Below are positions 9,130-17,070 of a DNA stretch of 64,000 nt, in pieces. Location: contig JAJDEN010000056.1 in NCBI GenBank assembly GCA_029259775.1, positions 1-64,000 on the forward strand, in the 5' to 3' direction. The notes beneath the pieces are model-generated. The model searched no databases and was not told where the DNA came from. It saw only the letters and a program-made list of their open reading frames with translations. The position numbers and the translations under genes were made by a program. Position 1 is the first letter of the stretch, and every line of letters begins with the position of its first letter. The stretch comes from Planctomycetota bacterium. GTDB taxonomy: Bacteria > Planctomycetota > PLA2 > JAEUHO01.

Positions 9130-10331
9130 CAGCGATCCACCTCGCCGAGGACGATGTCCAGGCTGCCGATGAGCGACACGAGGTCGCCGATAAGCAGCCC
9201 TTCCGAGACCTCGGTGATGCAGGCGATGTTGCTGAAGGACGGTCCGCGGCAGCGGGCGCGCCAGGCCTTGTCCGACTTGCCGACGCTGACCATGTAGCAG
9301 GCCAGTTCACCGCGCGGGTTCTCGCCGCGCACGTAGACCTCGCCCGGCTTCGGCTTGAAGCCTTTGGGCACGCGGCCCATCACGGGTCCTTCGGGCAGCC
9401 CCGCGAGGGCCTGCCGGATGATCTTGAGGGACTCCTCGACCTCGCGAACGCGGATCCAGTGGCGCTGGTAGCAATCGCCCACCTCGCCGCCGATGTCGCT
9501 GACGCCGTGAGGCACCTCGAAGTCGAAGCGGTCGTAGATGGAGTACGGCGCGTCGCGGCGGCAATCCCAGTCGACGCCCGCGGCCCGCAGCGCCGGTCCG
9601 GTGACGCCCCACCGCACCGCGGTGTCGCGGTCGATGATGCCGACGTGGAACGTCCGCTCCTGGAACACGTGGTTGTGAAGAAGCAGCGTGTTGTATTCCG
9701 GCATGCGCTTCTCGACGTCGGCGAGGAAGGCCTCGAGTTCGTCGAGCCAGTCGCGCGAGACGTCGCGCTTCACGCCGCCGATGCGGATGTAGTGGTAGAG
9801 CAGCCGGCCGCCCGACAGGTGGTCGAGCAGGTCCATGCCGCGTTCGCGCTCACGGAACTGGTGCAGGAACGGCGTGAACGCACCGAGGTCGAGGCCGTAG
9901 ACACCGATCGCCATCAAGTGGCTGAGGATGCGCTGCAGCTCGACCACGATGATGCGGATGTACTCGGCGCGCTCGGGGACCTCGATCTCGCCCAGCTGCT
10001 CGATCGCCATGCAGCCCACGTGCTCGTTGCACATGGCCGCGAGGTAGTCCATGCGGTCGAGGTAGGGCACCCACTGGTAGTAGGGCACGCTCTCGCCGAT
10101 CTTCTCGACGCAGCGGTGGATGTTGCCGACGTGCGGCTGGAGCGCGCGCACGTACTCGCCGTCGGTCTTCACGGCCACGCGCAGCACGCCGTGTGTGGCG
10201 GGGTGCTGCGGCCCCATGTTGAAGACCATCTCCTCGGTGCGCACGTCGCGGCCGACGAGCTCTTGGCGCTCGTGGATGTGCGTGGTGCCTTCCGGCTCGC
10301 CGCCGCTGAGGAGGTCGGGTGCGTCAGCCAT
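9129..10331 (-). CDS. nuoD: NADH-quinone oxidoreductase subunit D
   Basis: A 400-residue NuoD, the hydrogenase-like subunit lining the quinone site. It has the NMGPQHPATHGVLR signature and RCRGPSFSNI near the C-terminus. The frame is open upstream into nuoC, but the ATG at 10329-10331 overlaps the nuoC stop and gives a normal N-terminus. NuoC and NuoD are separate genes here, not fused as in E. coli. Confidence 0.97.
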   Translation of the reverse strand: MADAPDLLSGGEPEGTTHIHERQELVGRDVRTEEMVFNMGPQHPATHGVLRVAVKTDGEYVRALQPHVGNIHRCVEKIGESVPYYQWVPYLDRMDYLAAMCNEHVGCMAIEQLGEIEVPERAEYIRIIVVELQRILSHLMAIGVYGLDLGAFTPFLHQFRERERGMDLLDHLSGGRLLYHYIRIGGVKRDVSRDWLDELEAFLADVEKRMPEYNTLLLHNHVFQERTFHVGIIDRDTAVRWGVTGPALRAAGVDWDCRRDAPYSIYDRFDFEVPHGVSDIGGEVGDCYQRHWIRVREVEESLKIIRQALAGLPEGPVMGRVPKGFKPKPGEVYVRGENPRGELACYMVSVGKSDKAWRARCRGPSFSNIACITEVSEGLLIGDLVSLIGSLDIVLGEVDR

Positions 10332-10903
10332 CAGAGCCCCTCCGGCGGGATGATGGGCACACCGTGATACGAGGCGGGGAACTCCCAGTCCTTGCGGAGC
10401 GGATGGCCGGGCCAATCGTCAGGCAGCAAGACACGGCGCAGCTCGCGCCGGCCCGTGAAGCGGACGCCGACGAGATCCCACGTCTCGCGCTCGTGCCAGT
10501 CCGCTCCGGTCCAGATGTCCATCACCGTGGGCACCTCGGCCTGATCGCGCGGCACGCGCACCTTCAGCGCGATCCAGGGGTCGTTCTTCTCCGCCCGCCG
10601 CCCGTAGGCCGCGGGGGGCTTGAGGCTGTAGGAGCAGAGGTGGTAGACGACCTCGATCTCGGCCGCCTCGGGCCAGTCCACACCCGAGATCAGGTGGCAG
10701 CAGTCCATCTGCAGCGTCGGCTCGTCGCGCAGGAGGCGGCAGGCCGCCCGTAGGTCCTCGACGCGCACCTGGATCCACGGATGCCGGCCCGACAGCTCCG
10801 ACGCCACGACGGCCTCCGGAAGCGCGGAGCGCACGACCTCGAGGGCCCGCTCGGTCTGCGGGTCGCTCGGGGGGGTGTCGGGGGTGTCCACGGTCTCGGC
10901 CAC
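10331..10903 (-). CDS. nuoC: NADH-quinone oxidoreductase subunit C
   Basis: A 190-residue NuoC (30 kDa subunit) with the family signature HERETWDLVGVRFTGRREL and LRRVLLPDDWPGHPLRKDW. It starts at GTG 10903 with AGGAG about 10 nt upstream, 27 nt after nuoB. A short acidic, Pro/Thr-rich N-terminus precedes the domain. Confidence 0.95.
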   Translation of the reverse strand: MAETVDTPDTPPSDPQTERALEVVRSALPEAVVASELSGRHPWIQVRVEDLRAACRLLRDEPTLQMDCCHLISGVDWPEAAEIEVVYHLCSYSLKPPAAYGRRAEKNDPWIALKVRVPRDQAEVPTVMDIWTGADWHERETWDLVGVRFTGRRELRRVLLPDDWPGHPLRKDWEFPASYHGVPIIPPEGL

Positions 10904-10930
10904 GTGCGTGGGTCTCCTGCGATGGCGCGC

Positions 10931-11515
10931 CTAGGCGGCGCCGACGCCCTTCGACTTGTCGAGGATGGTCTGGAGCGACTCGCCCGAGCGCTTCTCGATG
11001 CGCAGCTGCAGCTTGCGGATGCCGTCAATGAGCGCCTCGGGGCGCGGCGGGCAGCCGGGCAGGTACACGTCCACGGGCACGATGAGGTCCACGCCTTGAA
11101 CGACGTGGTAGCCGAACTTGCTGTAGGGCCCCCCACCGATGACGCAGGCGCCCATCGCGATGACGTACTTGGGGTCGGGCATCTGCTCCCAGAGGCGGCG
11201 CAGACGCGGGGCCATCTTGTGGCTCAACGTGCCGGCCACGATCATGAGATCGCTCTGCCGCGGGGACGCGCGGAACACGCCGGCACCGAAGCGGTCGAGG
11301 TCGTACTTGGTGGCGGCCGTCGCCATCATCTCCATGGCGCAGCACGCCAGCCCGAAGGCCATGGGCCAGAGCGCATTGCGTCGGCCCCAGTCCTTGACCC
11401 ACTGGACCGTGGAGAGAATCACGGATTCCTGCAGTTCCGGGTCGAGGATGAACTCGCTCTCGGGCAGGCCCGCCCCGCGCAAGTCAGACAGGCCCGTCTC
11501 GGGGACATCAGACAT
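10931..11515 (-). CDS. nuoB: NADH-quinone oxidoreductase subunit B, N2 cluster
   Basis: A 194-residue NuoB that binds cluster N2, the last Fe-S centre before quinone. The ligands are present: the CC pair in [11 protein letters not shown], the Cys in [11 protein letters not shown] and the Cys in [11 protein letters not shown]. The start is the ATG at 11513-11515 with GGAGG upstream, lying 8 nt inside the end of nuoA; the frame is open further upstream only because it runs through nuoA. Confidence 0.97.
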   Translation of the reverse strand: MSDVPETGLSDLRGAGLPESEFILDPELQESVILSTVQWVKDWGRRNALWPMAFGLACCAMEMMATAATKYDLDRFGAGVFRASPRQSDLMIVAGTLSHKMAPRLRRLWEQMPDPKYVIAMGACVIGGGPYSKFGYHVVQGVDLIVPVDVYLPGCPPRPEALIDGIRKLQLRIEKRSGESLQTILDKSKGVGAA

Positions 11516-12014
11516 CGTCGCCTCCATCATCAGTCGTATCGGCAAGGGCGGCGACACGGCGGCGTGCATCGCGGGGTACGTCGTCGAACGTGACTTCGGA
11601 GCGCTCATCGAGGACGCGCTCGGTCGTCGCGTTGCGCGTGGCCGTCCAGTCGATGTCGCCGCGGGCCCACACATAGATCAGGCCCACCAGCAGGATCAGG
11701 ATGAACGTGCCCGCCTCGAGAAGGGCGATCATGCCCTGGCCCTCGCTGACGAGGTCGCGGAAGACGGCGCCCCAGGGGAAGAGGAGCGCGATCTCGACGT
11801 CGAAGACGACAAACATCAGCGCCACCGTGTAGAAGCGGATGTCGAAGCGGATCCAGGCGGGTCCGATCGTGGGCTCGCCACACTCGTAGATGGCGACCTT
11901 GGCGGGCTCATACGTGCTCTTGGGGCGCAGGATCCGCGCGATGAGCAGATTGAGCGCGACGAATGCCGCGGCGAAGAGCGTGAAGACGAGGACGTTGGCG
12001 AACTCGAAGTACAC
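11508..12014 (-). CDS. nuoA: NADH-quinone oxidoreductase subunit A
   Basis: A 168-residue NuoA with three membrane helices and the conserved loop [20 protein letters not shown] followed by [14 protein letters not shown]. The start is GTG 12014 ([11 protein letters not shown]) with CGGAGC upstream. The last 45 or so residues are an acidic polar tail beyond the usual end of the family. It is the first gene of the nuo operon; a TACCCT hexamer on the minus strand (12051-12056) is a possible -10 element. Confidence 0.95.
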   Translation of the reverse strand: MYFEFANVLVFTLFAAAFVALNLLIARILRPKSTYEPAKVAIYECGEPTIGPAWIRFDIRFYTVALMFVVFDVEIALLFPWGAVFRDLVSEGQGMIALLEAGTFILILLVGLIYVWARGDIDWTATRNATTERVLDERSEVTFDDVPRDARRRVAALADTTDDGGDDV

Positions 12015-12214
12015 CGGACCGCTCCGCTGGTGTCCGGGAGAAGGGCGCGCAGGGTAGCAAGCCCACCCCACGGCCGCGCCCGAAACCGGGTCGCGAAATG
12101 GCCTCGCGACGGGGGTCCGTGCCGGTTCGGTGACGCGTCCCGGAGGCGGGCCTCGCGCGGTCCGGCGCAAGGTGTAGGATGCGCCCCGAACACCCTGGCT
12201 TCGGAGCTCGGATC

Positions 12215-13498
12215 ATGCCGACCCCCATGCTTCCCGCGACCCCTCTGCTCTCCCGGAGCAGCACGAGCGGCGCCCTTCGTACTCGCCTCACCCTCGGGTG
12301 CCTCTGGCTTGCGGCGCTGGCCCTCGTCATCGCCCTGCCGGCCGGCGCCGCCGACGCCGCACCGCCCCAGATGGGGGGCCTGCAGGTGATCGAGGCGTGG
12401 CCCGACGTCGAGTTCTCGGAACCGATCCACGTCACGCACGCCAAGGATGGTTCCGACTGGCTGTACGTCTGTGAGCAGCCCGGCCGCGTCAAGCGCATCA
12501 AGAAGTACCGCGGCGTGGGCGCCGTGCCGCAGCCGAGCCTCTTCCTCGACATCACGAAGAAGACGTACGCTCGCTCCCAGGGCGGCCTCCTCTCGATGGC
12601 CTGCCACCCCAAGTTCAAGAGCAACCGCCTCTTCTACGTCTGCTACCTGGCGCAGAACCCGAACCCGGGCGGCGAGGGCAAGAAGTTCAAGATCGTCGTC
12701 GCGGAATACCGGGCGGGCACGAACCGCGCCGACGCGAACAGCGCTCGCACGGTGATCGAGATCCCCAAGAAGACCGCGCAGCACCAGGCAGGCCACGTGG
12801 CGTTCGGCCCCGACGGCATGCTCTACATCTCGGTCGGCGACGGCAACGAGACCAAGAACGACAAGGAGATGGTCGCCCAGAACGCGCGCATGCTCCTGGG
12901 CAAGATCCTGCGCATCGACCCCAGCCGCCGCGAAGGCGGCCGCGGCTACGCGATTCCTCAGGGCAACCCCTGGCCGAACAGCGCGCCCGTACGCCCTGAG
13001 ATCTGGGCCTTCGGCTTCCGCAACCCCTGGCGCATGTGCTGGGACGCCGCCGGCAAGATGTTCGTGACGGAGCCGGGCTCGTCCGGTCCGGAGTCCCGCG
13101 AGTGGGTCACCCAGGTGCACTACGGTCGCAACCATGGCTGGCCCTACTTGGAGGGCAACCGCCGCCTGCTCACGGTGCCTGCGGGCAAGAACATCGTCCC
13201 GCGTACCTTCGAGTACGTGCGTGGCTCGTCCGGCGGAGCGACGGCCGGCGTGGGCGGCTACATCTACCGCGGCGACCGCTGCAAGAACCTGAAGGGCCGC
13301 TACATCCTCGGCGACTACATGCGCGGCGAGATCTACGCCTTGAAGATGCGCTCCTCGGCCGATCGCGTCGTGGGCAATGGTTTCGCGAAGGTGGGCGACG
13401 TCCCGGACCTGGCCTCCTTCGGCGAGGACGAGCAGGGCGAGGTCTACATCTGCTCCAACGGAGACCTCGGGGTCATCTTCACACTCGCCCCGAAGTAG
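12215..13498 (+). CDS. Exported PQQ-dependent sugar dehydrogenase family protein
   Basis: A 427-residue protein with a long signal peptide (hydrophobic core LWLAALALVIALPAGAADA) and a six-bladed beta-propeller of the soluble glucose dehydrogenase/YliI family. Typical segments are VCEQPGRVKRIKK, GGLLSMACHPKF, GHVAFGPDGMLYISVGDG, LGKILRIDPS and WAFGFRNPWRMCWD. It probably oxidises an aldose or other sugar in the periplasm with PQQ and Ca; substrate unknown. The ATG at 12215 has GGAG 8 nt upstream; an in-frame ATG at 12179 overlaps a TAGGAT that looks like a -10 element. It is divergent from the nuo operon. Confidence 0.88.
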   Translation: MPTPMLPATPLLSRSSTSGALRTRLTLGCLWLAALALVIALPAGAADAAPPQMGGLQVIEAWPDVEFSEPIHVTHAKDGSDWLYVCEQPGRVKRIKKYRGVGAVPQPSLFLDITKKTYARSQGGLLSMACHPKFKSNRLFYVCYLAQNPNPGGEGKKFKIVVAEYRAGTNRADANSARTVIEIPKKTAQHQAGHVAFGPDGMLYISVGDGNETKNDKEMVAQNARMLLGKILRIDPSRREGGRGYAIPQGNPWPNSAPVRPEIWAFGFRNPWRMCWDAAGKMFVTEPGSSGPESREWVTQVHYGRNHGWPYLEGNRRLLTVPAGKNIVPRTFEYVRGSSGGATAGVGGYIYRGDRCKNLKGRYILGDYMRGEIYALKMRSSADRVVGNGFAKVGDVPDLASFGEDEQGEVYICSNGDLGVIFTLAPK

Positions 13499-13574
13499 GA
13501 GAGCTCCGCGGTACGCGCTCCGAGAGAGGGGTCGGGCCTCCGAGAGAGGAGGGCCCCGGGAGCAACGGAGTGCC

Positions 13575-14369
13575 TTAGCGCTTCGTGAGCAGATGGACCC
13601 AGGCGTCCCAGAACGCCGCGGCGATCTCCACGCTGGGGTTCACGTCCACGCCGCCCTCAGCGTCCACGATGATCAGCGTCTTCACCGAGGCCTGGGGGCC
13701 CTTGGGGATCACCATCTGGACTTGGAGCAGCCGCCAGTCCGCCCCGGCGAGGGTGAACTGCAGCACGAACTGCCCCTCCATGCGCTCGGAGCCCGACGGC
13801 ATCGACGCGCTCCATGGGATGAACAACGAGGCCAGCATGCGCTTCACATCGACCTTCGTCACTTCGCTGATCTCGAACACCTCGTCGAGACCGAGTTTGG
13901 CAATCCGTGCCTGGCCAGCGCGGGTCACGCGCGTGCGGATCTCGGGCACGAGCGCGGCCCGGACCTCCTGAAAGCGCTTGGATGCGTTGGCCAGTGCCTC
14001 CTTGGCATCGCCGCGCGCGAAGACCAGGGTCTTCTGCCGCTCCCCGTCCCCCACCTTCAGGGTCAGCCGGTCCTCGGCGAGGGCGTAGGTCACCGTGCGC
14101 GCCCGCTCCTCCGTGTCTGGCGCGAGGATCAGCTTCTCGCCCTCGAGCCGCGAGCTGCCGCTGGACGCTACACGGCCGTCGAACTGTTCGAAGGTGCCGT
14201 CGTCACCCAGGAAGATGAACCCCATGGGGCTGGTGATCTCGCGCGTGTCGTCGTCGGCCGGCAGCCATAGCCCCGCAAGCTCCGTCATCGGCCCGGAGGC
14301 GGTCTCATCGCCCCCGCACGCCCCCACCAGAGCCAGGCACAACGCAAGGACGGCACATCGGGTGATCAT
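13575..14369 (-). CDS. Lipoprotein of unknown function
   Basis: A 264-residue protein with a clear lipoprotein signal (ALCLALVGAC, Cys18 lipidated) followed by a polar linker. Residues about 30-110 look like a small beta-rich domain (LAGLWLPADDD, MGFIFLGDDGTFEQFDG), similar in style to copper/lipocalin-like domains that test for residual mass. The C-terminal half is alpha/beta with no motif I recognise. It lies convergent to the sugar dehydrogenase and probably has its own promoter: TAGGAT sits 6 nt before the ATG. Confidence 0.85.
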   Translation of the reverse strand: MITRCAVLALCLALVGACGGDETASGPMTELAGLWLPADDDTREITSPMGFIFLGDDGTFEQFDGRVASSGSSRLEGEKLILAPDTEERARTVTYALAEDRLTLKVGDGERQKTLVFARGDAKEALANASKRFQEVRAALVPEIRTRVTRAGQARIAKLGLDEVFEISEVTKVDVKRMLASLFIPWSASMPSGSERMEGQFVLQFTLAGADWRLLQVQMVIPKGPQASVKTLIIVDAEGGVDVNPSVEIAAAFWDAWVHLLTKR

Positions 14370-14375
14370 GGCGCG

Positions 14376-14381
14376 ATCCTA
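14376..14381 (-). promoter_or_regulatory. Candidate -10 of a leaderless lipoprotein gene
   Basis: TAGGAT on the minus strand, exactly 6 nt before the ATG of the lipoprotein gene, with no Shine-Dalgarno sequence between them. Confidence 0.4.
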
Positions 14382-14487
14382 GCAACCCCGCCGCGTACGC
14401 CTTCCCTCGTTCACCAGGTGCGAGCCGCGGGAGGCCGAACCGAGCGGCGCGCCGGCGCAGCGAGAGCATCGCGCGGCGCGAGGTTTG

Positions 14488-15459
14488 CTAATGAATCCCC
14501 TGTGCCCCCAGCCAGCGCTCGGCGTCAAGCGCCCCCATGCAGCCGGAACCGGCAGCGGTGATGGCCTGCCGGTAGACCTTGTCGGAGACGTCGCCGACGG
14601 CGAAGACGCCCTCGATGTTGGTGTTCGTCGAGCCGGGCTGGACGGGCTCGATGTAGCCCGTCTCGTCCGTGGTGATCTGGCCCTCGAGGAACTTCGTGTT
14701 CGGCTCGTGCCCGATCGCGATGAACAGACCCTTGCAATCCAGGTCGCGCGCCTCGCCGGTCTGGGTGTCGGTGATCTGCACGCCGCTGATGGCGTTCTCG
14801 CCGTAGACCTCCGTGACGGAGCTGTTCCAGAGCATCTCGACCTTCGCGTTGCCGAGGACGCGCTCTTGCATGATCTTGCTGGCACGGAGCTCGTCACGGC
14901 GATGCACGACGCTGACCTTGCCGGCGAATTTGGTCAGGAACTCGGCCTCCTCCATGGCCGTATCGCCGCCGCCCACGACCACCAGGTGCTCGTTGCGGAA
15001 GACCGGCAGCGCGCCGTCGCAGACGGCGCAAGCGGAGACACCGCCGCCTGACTGGGCGAGGCGCTGCTCGTTGTCGAGCCACAGCCACTTGGCCTTCGCG
15101 CCCGTGGCGATGATGACGGCGTGGGCCTTGATCTCCTCGCCCTCGAGCGCCTGCAGGACGAACGGACGCTGCGAGAAGTCGCACTTCGCGATGTCGTCGG
15201 TAATCACGCGCGTGCCGAAGCGCTCGGCCTGCTTCTTGAGGTCGGCCATCATCTCCTGGCCGGTGACCCCGTCGGGGTAGCCCGGGTAGTTCTCGACGTC
15301 GGTGGTGAACATGAGCTGACCGCCGGGGATCATCTCCTGGGTGGGCGCCCCTTCGTAGACCAGCGGGTTCAGGTCGGCGCGCGCGGCGTACAGGGCCGCG
15401 GTCCAACCGGCGGGGCCGGAGCCGATGATGACTACCTTCTCGACGTCGTTGCTGCTCAT
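14488..15459 (-). CDS. trxB: Thioredoxin reductase
   Basis: A 323-residue low-molecular-weight thioredoxin reductase. It has the FAD site VVIIGSGPAGWTAALYAARA, the redox motif CAVC (within SACAVCDGALP), the NADPH site VVVGGGDTAMEEA, the HRRDELRASKIMQ loop and the C-terminal FAVGDVSDKVYRQ. It transfers electrons from NADPH to thioredoxin and is a plausible electron source for the selenoproteins in this window, which is inference. The start is the ATG at 15459; a TAGGAT (15511-15516, minus) about 50 nt upstream may be its -10. Upstream in-frame codons lack family similarity. Confidence 0.95.
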   Translation of the reverse strand: MSSNDVEKVVIIGSGPAGWTAALYAARADLNPLVYEGAPTQEMIPGGQLMFTTDVENYPGYPDGVTGQEMMADLKKQAERFGTRVITDDIAKCDFSQRPFVLQALEGEEIKAHAVIIATGAKAKWLWLDNEQRLAQSGGGVSACAVCDGALPVFRNEHLVVVGGGDTAMEEAEFLTKFAGKVSVVHRRDELRASKIMQERVLGNAKVEMLWNSSVTEVYGENAISGVQITDTQTGEARDLDCKGLFIAIGHEPNTKFLEGQITTDETGYIEPVQPGSTNTNIEGVFAVGDVSDKVYRQAITAAGSGCMGALDAERWLGAQGIH

Positions 15460-15557
15460 GGTTGCTTTCTCTTCAGGAGTGCGGCTGAGGCGCACGGCTC
15501 AGGGGCGCGGATCCTACATGACGGGCGCCACGCCTTGGAGGTTGCGCCCGCCTGCCG

Positions 15558-15938
15558 CTACCGGGCACCGCCGGGGACGTCGCGCAGCGCCTTCAGCTCG
15601 GCCCGGGCGACCTCCGCCAGCGGCTCGTCGCGGCCGGCCAGGCCCGAGACCGCCTCCGTGTAGGCCAGGAGCGCGCGGTCGGTACGCTCGGTACGGCCGA
15701 GGCATCGACCGAGGCCCAGCAGCGATCGGCCGACCTCCGCCGGGTCGTTCCAGATTCGGGCCTGCGCCACGCTCGTCCGAAAGGCGCTCTCGGCCTCGTC
15801 GATGAGGCCCGCCGCGAGGTACCCATCCCCGAGCGCCCGGTAGGCCTGCAGCAGCCCCGGCTGGCGGTGCGCCGCCCGGGCGGTGGCGAGGGCGGCCCGC
15901 AGGACGTCCAGGTCGGGGGTGGCGTCGGCGTCCGTCAT
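15558..15938 (-). CDS. Small TPR-like helical protein
   Basis: A 126-residue protein made of Ala/Leu-rich helix pairs with tetratricopeptide-like spacing (LLQAYRALGDGYLAAGLIDEA, then EVGRSLLGLGRCLGRTERTD). No signal peptide or membrane segment. It probably mediates protein contacts; partner unknown. The start is the ATG at 15938, preceded by TATGCT at a 6-nt distance, which suggests a leaderless message. Confidence 0.65.
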   Translation of the reverse strand: MTDADATPDLDVLRAALATARAAHRQPGLLQAYRALGDGYLAAGLIDEAESAFRTSVAQARIWNDPAEVGRSLLGLGRCLGRTERTDRALLAYTEAVSGLAGRDEPLAEVARAELKALRDVPGGAR

Positions 15939-15944
15939 GAGCTC

Positions 15945-15950
15945 AGCATA
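15945..15950 (-). promoter_or_regulatory. Candidate -10 of a leaderless gene
   Basis: TATGCT on the minus strand, 6 nt before the ATG of the TPR-like gene; no ribosome binding site between them. Confidence 0.4.
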
Positions 15951-15960
15951 CCCACAGGGC

Positions 15961-16581
15961 TCAACCGGAGTGCCCCTCGGCCATCCAGCGCAGAGCAGCC
16001 AGCAAGACAGCGACACGCGCCAGCGCCATCAGCACGCCGTGCGCCGACTCGGGCAGCAGGGCCTTGCCCTCCTCCTCCTCGTCCAGAGCCTCGAAGAGCA
16101 CGTCCAACCGCGCGATGTACTCAGCGACGTGGGGCCACGCGAGCGCGTGCAGCCGGTGCACCTCCACCGCCCGTTCGTCGAGAACGACCTCCGGGTCGGC
16201 AAAGAACGCCTCGGCGGGCCCCAGGACCTCGAGGACGAGCTGCTCGAAGTACTCCTCGACCTCGTCCTCGGGCTGGCGGTCGAAGCGCTCCATGGCATCT
16301 TCGGGATCGGCGGTCCGGTCGTCGGCCGCGCACATGACGGCGAGGCCGACGGTGTGCGCCGTGCGGAACATGGCGTCCGCCTCATCCTGGAGGCGATGCG
16401 CGAGGATGCTGTCCGTCGCGTCGAACGCGTCCTCGCTCCCCGCCGACGCCTGCTCCGCCATCGCGGGCGCATCCTCACACAGGCGCTGCCAAGCGAAGCA
16501 GTGCGGGAACGAGTCCTCGAGGCGCGGAGCCTGCTGTTCGAGCGCGTGCTCGATGAAGTGGAGGAGAGCCGACGTCGTCAT
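15961..16581 (-). CDS. Acidic helical protein of unknown function
   Basis: A 206-residue, mostly helical, strongly acidic protein (EDEVEEYFEQLVLEVLGP, LFEALDEEEEGKALLPES). No signal peptide, membrane helix or catalytic motif is visible, and I do not recognise a family. The ATG at 16581 has only a weak upstream site. It sits between the TPR-like gene and the Fe-S carrier gene, all on the minus strand. Confidence 0.7.
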   Translation of the reverse strand: MTTSALLHFIEHALEQQAPRLEDSFPHCFAWQRLCEDAPAMAEQASAGSEDAFDATDSILAHRLQDEADAMFRTAHTVGLAVMCAADDRTADPEDAMERFDRQPEDEVEEYFEQLVLEVLGPAEAFFADPEVVLDERAVEVHRLHALAWPHVAEYIARLDVLFEALDEEEEGKALLPESAHGVLMALARVAVLLAALRWMAEGHSG

Positions 16582-16643
16582 GGCGCAGCGAAGACCTGGG
16601 TGGGCGGCGCTGGACGAGGCCTAGCTCGACGACGCGCTGGAGA

Positions 16644-16973
16644 CTATGCCGTGAAGGACGTGCCGCAGCCGCACGTGCCTGTGGCCTTCGGGTTGCTGAA
16701 CGCGAAGCCAGAGCCCATGAGCGACTCGTGATAGTCGATCTGGGTGCCGTCGATGAAGAGCGCGGACTTGGCGTCGACGAAGACCGTGATGCCCTCCGAC
16801 TCGATGACACTGTCGGTCTCGGCCGCGGCGCGCTCCAGCGCGATCTGGTAGCTGAGGCCGGAGCATCCTCCTCCGACGACCTTCACGCGCAGGCCCGTGG
16901 CCTCGGTCTGCTCGGGCTGGGCCATCAGGTCCTTGACCTTGGTAGCGGCGGCGGGTGTGAGGGTGATCGACAT
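16644..16973 (-). CDS. A-type iron-sulfur carrier protein (HesB/IscA/ErpA)
   Basis: A 109-residue A-type carrier that accepts Fe-S clusters from the scaffold and hands them to apoproteins in the cytoplasm. The three ligand cysteines are present: one in GGGCSGLSYQ and two in the C-terminal TCGCGTSF. The start MSITLTPAA at 16973 has TGGAG 7 nt upstream, and TAGGAT further upstream is a plausible -10. No isc or suf genes are adjacent. ErpA, IscA and SufA cannot be told apart here. Confidence 0.93.
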   Translation of the reverse strand: MSITLTPAAATKVKDLMAQPEQTEATGLRVKVVGGGCSGLSYQIALERAAAETDSVIESEGITVFVDAKSALFIDGTQIDYHESLMGSGFAFSNPKATGTCGCGTSFTA

Positions 16974-17058
16974 GGGCAACTCCAGGCGAAATCGTCTGCT
17001 TCGGAGCAGGGCCCCCATCCTACCCCGTGCCGCTGGGAGAGCCGCGTTCATGCGGAGG

Positions 17059-17064
17059 TAGACT
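17059..17064 (+). promoter_or_regulatory. Candidate -10 directly before the CRTAC1 selenoprotein gene
   Basis: TAGACT ends 6 nt before the ATG at 17071. Transcription would then start at or next to the start codon. Confidence 0.4.
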
Positions 17065-17070
17065 CCCAGC

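Noticed and set aside
13499..13574. Terminator between the sugar dehydrogenase and lipoprotein genes
   Set aside because: There is a direct repeat CTCCGAGAGAGG, but no stable stem followed by T residues.
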